A stretch of DNA of 8,945 nucleotides from an uncultured bacterium (GTDB lineage Bacteria; Cyanobacteriota; Vampirovibrionia; Gastranaerophilales; Gastranaerophilaceae): the NCBI GenBank assembly GCA_900554095.1, contig USGC01000066.1, positions 1-8,945 of the forward strand. The letters run 5' to 3'. Positions 5,368-8,945 of the stretch are shown in pieces. Under the pieces are notes generated by a model. It was given only the letters and a program-made list of their open reading frames with translations. It had not been told where the DNA came from and did no database searches. Position numbers and translations under genes: made by a program. Within the stretch, counting starts at the first letter, position 1, and each line of letters starts with the position of its first letter.

Positions 5368-7410
5368 AAAAAGAATTTAATATTAACAGCAATACTAACA
5401 GCAAGTTTAGCGGGTGTTCCGGTTCAGGCATATATGACGCCGGAAGCAAATATTCTTTATCAACAGGCTTGCACGCTTGAATATCAGCGTAATTACAAAG
5501 AAGCTATCGCAAAAGTTAAAGAAGCCATAAACCTTGCCGGTGAAGACGCCCTTCTTTATACAAAACTAGCAGGGTTATATTCTGACACTGACGATTACGA
5601 AAACGCTTTAGCCGCTTATAATACCGTAATTAAACTCCGCCCGGATGACGCTTTTGTTTATATCAGTATCGGAAATATTTACGAAACACAAGCCAAGTAC
5701 ATTCAAGCGCTTGAAGCTTACAACGAAGCTTTAAAGATTTTTCCGCAGTATAAATATAATTATTTGAACATTGCAAACGTTCAATATCAAATGAACGATT
5801 ACCTCGGTGCAATTGAGAATTATAACAAATTCCTGGCAACGTACGCCAACCACCGCGAAGCACGTGAAAGCCTTGCCAATGCCTATCTTGCCGCAAAACA
5901 ACCTGAAAAAGCGGTTGAACAGTATTCAAATTTGTATGACTCAGATTCTGTGAAATTTAAAGATTATACAAATTACGGCCTTGCGCTTTTCCAAACTCAA
6001 AAGTACGACAAAGCTGCTGAGTTTTTAGAAAAAGCAATAGAGCGTGATCCGGAAAGTTTGACCGCAAGAATAAGCCTTGCGCTTTCATATCAGGAGCTTG
6101 AAAAGAATGATTTAGCGCTTGCACAGTACGGTTTAATCTTTAAACAAGCACCAAACTTACATTCGATGCGTTTTGATTATGCAAATTTGCTCGCTGATAT
6201 GGGCAAAAATACCGAAGCTATTACTGAATACAACACTTATATAACAAGTTTTCCAAACGACGTGAGAGCTTACAAAAATATCGGTCTTGTTTACAAGCGT
6301 TTGAATAATTTTGATATGACAATCGCCAATTACGAAAAGGCGCTCAAACTCGAAGCAACAGATTTGGATTTGAAAAAAGAATTGGCAAGCTGTTATCATA
6401 TGAAAAAGGATTACATCTCAGCGCTCAAGTACTATGACGAAGTTTTGGCTGAAAGACCTTTGGATTACGATACTCAGGTCAATAAAGCAATTGCTTTACA
6501 TGCTTTGCAAAAGTACGAAGATGCAATCGCGCTTTACACGCAAATTTTGAAAACTAAAGACAATCAGCTTCTTCAAAATAATCTGACAGAAGCGCTGGTT
6601 GCACAAGGCCAGGTGGATTTAGGCATAAAAAATTACACGAAAGCCACAGATGAATTAGAAAGAGCGATTTCGCGTGGTACAAAAGACAGTGCTGCGTATT
6701 TTGGCTTGGCTCAGGCTTACAGGGCTTGCGGTCTGAATGAAAAAGCCGCACAAAATTATGAAAAAGCAATCTCAATGAGTCCTGAAAAAACGAATTACAG
6801 CAGTGAATACGCTGAATTCATCGCTGAAATCAACGCTAATCAAAAGACAATTTCCGGCACTGAAACCCCGCAGACAAACAACGAAAATTCAACTCTGCCA
6901 TCAATCAGCCTTGACGAAAACAGCGAAAACATCGTTAATGCCGTAAATCTTGAAAAAAATAAAGATTTAATCGCAGCCGCGGATGAAAGTTACAAGAAAC
7001 AAGACTACGATAATGCGGTGAAGAATTACCAAGCCGCACTCAAGTTAAATCCTAACGACGAAGAAACACTTTTGAAAATAGGCAATGTCTACAAACTCCA
7101 AAACGACAACACCAATGCGCTTGATTTTTACAAAAAAGCGATTTTTGTAAAACCGGATTACGCAGACGGCTGGTTCAACCTTGGTTTAGTTTATGCAAAC
7201 GATAACGACATCAAAAACAGCAAAAAATGTTTTGAAAAAGTTATTTCAATAAATCCTAAATACGCATACTCATATTACGCTTTAGCCATAGCTTACGAGA
7301 GCGAAAACGACAAAGCTAATGCTGTTAAGAATTACAAGCTTTTCTTGCAGTACAATACAGATGAGAAAATGGTTAAAGTTGTAGAAGACAGAATTAAAGC
7401 GTTAAAATAA
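5365..7410 (+). CDS. Large exported TPR protein, about 17 repeats, probable ATT start
   Basis: 681 residues counted from the ATT at 5365. Residues 1-22 form a Sec signal peptide (initiator, KKN, hydrophobic LILTAILTASLAG, then VQA-Y cleavage), so the protein acts outside the cytoplasmic membrane. Thirteen mostly 34-residue TPR units follow (about residues 27-480), ending in typical RPD, DPES and FPN turns. One unit near the twelfth repeat is about 6 residues longer than the norm. A polar Asn/Ser/Thr/Glu-rich linker (about 485-540) separates these from four further TPRs (about 541-670) and a short helical cap. Two superhelices joined by a flexible linker suggest a scaffold binding two partners or one long one; the partner is unknown. 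It has its own promoter and shares one base (TAATG) with the downstream lipoprotein gene, so their translation is probably coupled. If TTG 5323 were used instead, the product would be 695 residues with an unusual N-terminus. Confidence 0.85.
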   Translation: MKKNLILTAILTASLAGVPVQAYMTPEANILYQQACTLEYQRNYKEAIAKVKEAINLAGEDALLYTKLAGLYSDTDDYENALAAYNTVIKLRPDDAFVYISIGNIYETQAKYIQALEAYNEALKIFPQYKYNYLNIANVQYQMNDYLGAIENYNKFLATYANHREARESLANAYLAAKQPEKAVEQYSNLYDSDSVKFKDYTNYGLALFQTQKYDKAAEFLEKAIERDPESLTARISLALSYQELEKNDLALAQYGLIFKQAPNLHSMRFDYANLLADMGKNTEAITEYNTYITSFPNDVRAYKNIGLVYKRLNNFDMTIANYEKALKLEATDLDLKKELASCYHMKKDYISALKYYDEVLAERPLDYDTQVNKAIALHALQKYEDAIALYTQILKTKDNQLLQNNLTEALVAQGQVDLGIKNYTKATDELERAISRGTKDSAAYFGLAQAYRACGLNEKAAQNYEKAISMSPEKTNYSSEYAEFIAEINANQKTISGTETPQTNNENSTLPSISLDENSENIVNAVNLEKNKDLIAAADESYKKQDYDNAVKNYQAALKLNPNDEETLLKIGNVYKLQNDNTNALDFYKKAIFVKPDYADGWFNLGLVYANDNDIKNSKKCFEKVISINPKYAYSYYALAIAYESENDKANAVKNYKLFLQYNTDEKMVKVVEDRIKALK

Positions 7411-7817
7411 TGAAAAAAATCCTGCTTACAATAGTTCTATTTGTAATTATGCTGGCTTCAACGGCTTGCACAGATAAACCCGGAATACTTTTTAACAAAT
7501 ATCCAATTACAAAAGACACAGTTATGGGTTACGAAAACCTTTTCAAGCCAAATACAAGGATATATTACCTGGTGCTTTTGCCGAAACCCGTGCATTCAAG
7601 GTATATTTATATACAAATCATAAAAAAAGATAACGACCAAGGCCGGCTCGGCTACAAACTTTACTACGGAAACACAGTTAGGCTGAAAGATGAACAGGTT
7701 TATTATTACGACGACTACATAGTTATTAATGAACCCGGAATTTATGTTATGAAGATTTACTCCAAAGATAACCCCACAAAGGTTCTTACAATGGGCCAGT
7801 TTTTTGTTCAGAATTAA
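7410..7817 (+). CDS. Small predicted lipoprotein of unknown function
   Basis: 135 residues. The N-terminus has KK, a hydrophobic core (about 4-15) and S17-T-A-C20, a lipobox-like site with Ser rather than Leu at -3, so lipidation at Cys20 is likely but not certain. The mature part has many Tyr and beta-forming residues (IYYLVLLP, YIYIQIIKK, YYYDDYIVI, GIYVMKIY), which suggests a small beta-sandwich; no family is recognised. The start overlaps the TPR gene's stop (TAATG) and no Shine-Dalgarno sequence is seen, consistent with translational coupling. It may be the membrane-anchored partner of the TPR protein, which is inference from context only. It ends on a TTAA shared with the converging MNT gene (7814-7817), leaving no room for a terminator between them. 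Confidence 0.72.
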   Translation: MKKILLTIVLFVIMLASTACTDKPGILFNKYPITKDTVMGYENLFKPNTRIYYLVLLPKPVHSRYIYIQIIKKDNDQGRLGYKLYYGNTVRLKDEQVYYYDDYIVINEPGIYVMKIYSKDNPTKVLTMGQFFVQN

Positions 7818-8098
7818 TCTAATCTTACCAGATCTTTTTTTATTAATTCAATAAAATTTTGGTCTGTCTCATCTAAATTTATAAAATTAACGATAAACGG
7901 CAAGGTGCTTTGGTCAAATTTTTCTTTCAAAATAGGAATAATTTCGTCGTATTTTGGGGCTTTTACAGCGATGTCCAAGTCCGAAAGCTTTGTAAAATCA
8001 CCTTTAACACGAGAGCCGTACGCATAAAATTCACCTTGATAGTTTTGAAGGATTTGCTTAATAGTATTGAATTCTTTTAAAGTTAAGCCTTTTATCAT
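7814..8098 (-). CDS. MNT-domain nucleotidyltransferase (HEPN/MNT antitoxin type), third catalytic Asp replaced
   Basis: 94 residues, normal for a minimal nucleotidyltransferase. The signature is clear: G28-S-R30, then S39-D40-L-D42 (GSRVKG and SDLDIAV). In the family, two of the three metal-binding carboxylates are these Asp residues and the third lies in a strand usually written LPFxVDxVD. Here that stretch reads LPFIVNFIN, so the third carboxylate is Asn71 (codon AAT, complement of 7886-7888, one base from GAT). Catalysis is therefore doubtful. Characterised MNT antitoxins neutralise the HEPN toxin by adding AMP to a tyrosine of the toxin. The start codon overlaps the HEPN stop by 4 nt (ATGA, 8095-8098), without a separate ribosome-binding site, so translation is coupled. 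The gene order, HEPN then MNT, is the usual one. Confidence 0.87.
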   Translation of the reverse strand: MIKGLTLKEFNTIKQILQNYQGEFYAYGSRVKGDFTKLSDLDIAVKAPKYDEIIPILKEKFDQSTLPFIVNFINLDETDQNFIELIKKDLVRLD

Positions 8099-8502
8099 GA
8101 TAATTTTTCGTCAAAGTTTTTTATTAAAAGTTCTACATCTTTTGCAAAATGCGGGATTATGAGCATTAATTTTCTTGATTTTTCGATATTGTATTCATTC
8201 GCGGTGTTGTTTCTTTTTTCGTAATAATCCCGCCAGGCTTGCCAGTTTTCGATAAAATTGTAGCCTTCCATAAATCGGAAAGTATTGTTAACAGTTAATT
8301 CGTCTTCGGTTTTGCCATAAATTTTTTTCAAAACTTTTTTCATTAATTTTCTGGCGATTTCGAGAGTATATTCAAATCTTTTTATGCAGGCGTCTTCGAG
8401 CATTTCTGTAATATCGCATTCTTTATATTCGTCGAGCTTTTTTAAAGAAGCTTTTAACGTTTCGAGTGCAGATTTTAAATTTCTTGTATCAACATTTTCC
8501 AT
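8095..8502 (-). CDS. HEPN-like nucleotidyltransferase substrate-binding protein (HI0074 family), active-site His replaced by Asn
   Basis: 135 residues, all-helical, matching the HI0074 / nucleotidyltransferase substrate-binding family: FEYTLEIARK (about 43-52) and W87-Q-A-W90 before the motif region. HEPN ribonuclease toxins need R-x4-6-H; relatives read RNxTAHEY. Here residues 97-104 are RNNTANEY, so the His is Asn102 (codon AAT, complement of 8197-8199, one base from CAT). Arg97 and Tyr104, the tyrosine at the position modified by MNT antitoxins in the related HepT/MntA pair, are kept. RNase activity is therefore probably lost while partner binding may remain. ATG 8502 has no Shine-Dalgarno sequence and lies 6 nt after an extended -10, so the message is probably leaderless. 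It forms a two-gene operon with the MNT gene. Confidence 0.85.
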   Translation of the reverse strand: MENVDTRNLKSALETLKASLKKLDEYKECDITEMLEDACIKRFEYTLEIARKLMKKVLKKIYGKTEDELTVNNTFRFMEGYNFIENWQAWRDYYEKRNNTANEYNIEKSRKLMLIIPHFAKDVELLIKNFDEKLS

Positions 8503-8537
8503 AAACAGATAATAACATTTTTGTCAATGAGTTTCAA
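8503..8537 (-). promoter_or_regulatory. Strong sigma-70-type promoter of the HEPN/MNT operon, probable leaderless start
   Basis: On the - strand: TTGAAA (complement of 8532-8537, one change from TTGACA), a 17-bp spacer, then TGT-TATTAT (extended -10; hexamer is the complement of 8509-8514), then CTGTTT and the ATG at 8502. The 6-nt gap equals that at the 596 and 4401 genes. Confidence 0.75.
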
Positions 8538-8546
8538 GCCGTGAAT

Positions 8547-8564
8547 ACTGTAACGAATTGTAAA
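8547..8564 (-). promoter_or_regulatory. HLR1-like direct repeat (RpaB-type site) upstream of the HEPN/MNT promoter
   Basis: The - strand reads TTTACAAT-TC-GTTACAGT, matching 15 of 16 defined positions of the HLR1 consensus with the 2-nt gap. Relative to the presumed start at 8502 it lies at about -62 to -45, just upstream of the -35, which is where RpaB sites act as activator sites in photosynthetic cyanobacteria. It has the same orientation as the operon. Confidence 0.52.
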
Positions 8565-8603
8565 GATGACTTTTAAAATGGCCGAAGCCAGCTTATACTC
8601 ACT

Positions 8604-8628
8604 GATAGGATAGGATAGGATAGGATGG
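8604..8628 (+). repeat. Pentanucleotide tandem repeat (GATAG), four exact copies plus one variant
   Basis: GATAG at 8604-8608, 8609-8613, 8614-8618 and 8619-8623, then GATGG at 8624-8628. On the + strand the GG pairs are separated by ATA, so GGATAGGATAGGATAGG could fold as a two-layer G-quadruplex, with more G-runs (GGGG and GGG) just downstream to 8636. Such repeats can gain or lose units by slippage. It lies about 80 bp before the ATG at 8709 and about 100 bp before the HEPN start. Confidence 0.85.
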
Positions 8629-8636
8629 GGTGAGGG

Positions 8637-8702
8637 CGTGTAAATTTTTTTACTCAAAATGTTTTTGTAAGTATATACGAGTTATGTAAAATATATTGAG
8701 GA
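8637..8702 (+). promoter_or_regulatory. Candidate promoter region and ribosome-binding site of the last gene
   Basis: TTGTAA (8665-8670), a 16-bp spacer and TAAAAT (8687-8692) form a plausible promoter; TATATA at 8672-8677 is an alternative -10 that leaves a longer leader. GAGGA (8698-8702) is a good ribosome-binding site 6 nt before ATG 8709. With the TAAAAT choice the transcript would start within the GAGGA, so the upstream -10 fits the ribosome-binding site better. The 12-mer GTGTAAATTTTT at 8638-8649 also occurs at 4359-4370 in the HLR1-like site; here only one half-site is well kept. Confidence 0.42.
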
Positions 8703-8708
8703 TTTACT

Positions 8709-8945
8709 ATGAGTATTAAAAAAGTAGATGATGTGCAAACAAATCCGCGTACTGCGCAGACAGAACAATCAACCCAAACCGCTGAAGCACCCAAAATTGT
8801 TATTAAGTTTGACAAAGATGCCGAAAATCCGCGTAATCCGCTTGAGTATTACAACCAATTCGCAACAGAAAAAAAGAAACAACCTGACCTGTGGGATTCT
8901 TACGTAAACGGCTGGAAAGAAGATTTCGCCGGCGTCTCTGGGGGG
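8709..8945 (+). CDS. Unrecognised protein, N-terminal 79 residues only (cut by window end)
   Basis: ATG 8709 has GAGGA 6 nt upstream and the frame stays open to the last base. There is no signal peptide or membrane segment. The first 28 residues are polar, rich in Gln, Thr and Ala, and probably disordered. Then PKIVIKFDKDAENPRNPLEY begins a more structured part with aromatic residues (DLWDSYVNGWKEDF). I do not recognise a family. It is transcribed divergently from the HEPN/MNT operon across a 206-bp gap holding the tandem repeat and the regulatory sites. The tract of five G at the window end is in frame (GVSGG), so nothing can be concluded about what follows. Confidence 0.75.
   Translation, partial: MSIKKVDDVQTNPRTAQTEQSTQTAEAPKIVIKFDKDAENPRNPLEYYNQFATEKKKQPDLWDSYVNGWKEDFAGVSGG

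Noticed and set aside
8524..8529. Perfect TTGACA on the - strand as the -35 of the HEPN/MNT promoter
   Set aside because: It is only 7-9 bp from the -10 hexamer; TTGAAA at the complement of 8532-8537 gives the correct 17-bp spacing.
8571..8590. TTTTAAAA and TGGC-CGAA-GCCA small inverted repeats
   Set aside because: The stems are only 4 bp and no T-run or conserved context supports a function.
8475..8657. 60-residue open frame on the - strand across the divergent gap
   Set aside because: It overlaps the HEPN start, promoter and tandem repeat, has no convincing ribosome-binding site, and its translation does not look protein-like.

Overview
The window is AT-rich bacterial DNA carrying three secreted or exported tetratricopeptide (TPR) proteins, a type IV pilin-like cysteine-rich protein and an AcsE-like methyltetrahydrofolate methyltransferase. 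My best guess is a non-photosynthetic cyanobacterial relative (Melainabacteria / Gastranaerophilales type). That rests on protein style: the C-terminal pattern of the pilin-like protein and the abundance of small exported TPR proteins. No rRNA or marker gene is present, so the assignment is moderate at best. I see no tRNA, rRNA, CRISPR array or insertion sequence.

Layout. (a) 1-452: the 3' part of a pilin-like gene, followed by an odd in-frame coding-like tail and a hairpin. (b) 584-4039: an apparent four-gene operon on the + strand. It encodes an exported TPR protein, a membrane-anchored metallophosphoesterase, an MBL-fold metallohydrolase broken by a frameshift at about 2610-2618, and a small exported TPR protein. 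It closes with an intrinsic terminator at 4011-4039. (c) 4061-4400: a 54-residue unknown gene on the - strand, diverging from the next gene across a regulatory gap. (d) 4401-7817: a leaderless pterin-binding methyltransferase gene, then a large 17-repeat TPR protein with its own promoter and a probable ATT start codon, then a small lipoprotein overlapping it by one base. (e) 7814-8502, - strand: a HEPN/MNT pair, a nucleotidyltransferase-type toxin-antitoxin module in which both proteins have lost a key catalytic residue. It meets the lipoprotein gene tail to tail on a shared TTAA. (f) 8503-8708: a divergent regulatory gap with a pentanucleotide tandem repeat that could form a two-tier G-quadruplex. 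(g) 8709-8945: the start of an unrecognised protein cut by the window end.

Regulation is the most unusual layer. Three genes (starts at 596, 4401 and 8502 minus) each have an extended -10 element (TGn plus a TATAAT-like hexamer) ending exactly 6 nt before the ATG, with no Shine-Dalgarno sequence, so their mRNAs are probably leaderless. Two of these promoters also carry an 18-bp site matching 15 of 16 defined positions of the cyanobacterial HLR1 element, the binding site of the redox/high-light regulator RpaB. One overlaps the -35 region and the other lies just upstream of the -35. HLR1 sites in a non-photosynthetic relative would suggest that the RpaB regulon predates or outlived photosynthesis in this lineage. 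This is inference from motif matching.

A second theme is genes that are one small change away from intact: a frameshift in the MBL enzyme, ATT in place of ATG in the TPR gene, Tyr in place of a lipobox Cys, and Asn in place of catalytic His (HEPN) and Asp (MNT). Either several are real decay or regulation, or the consensus sequence contains errors. Read-level checking would decide.
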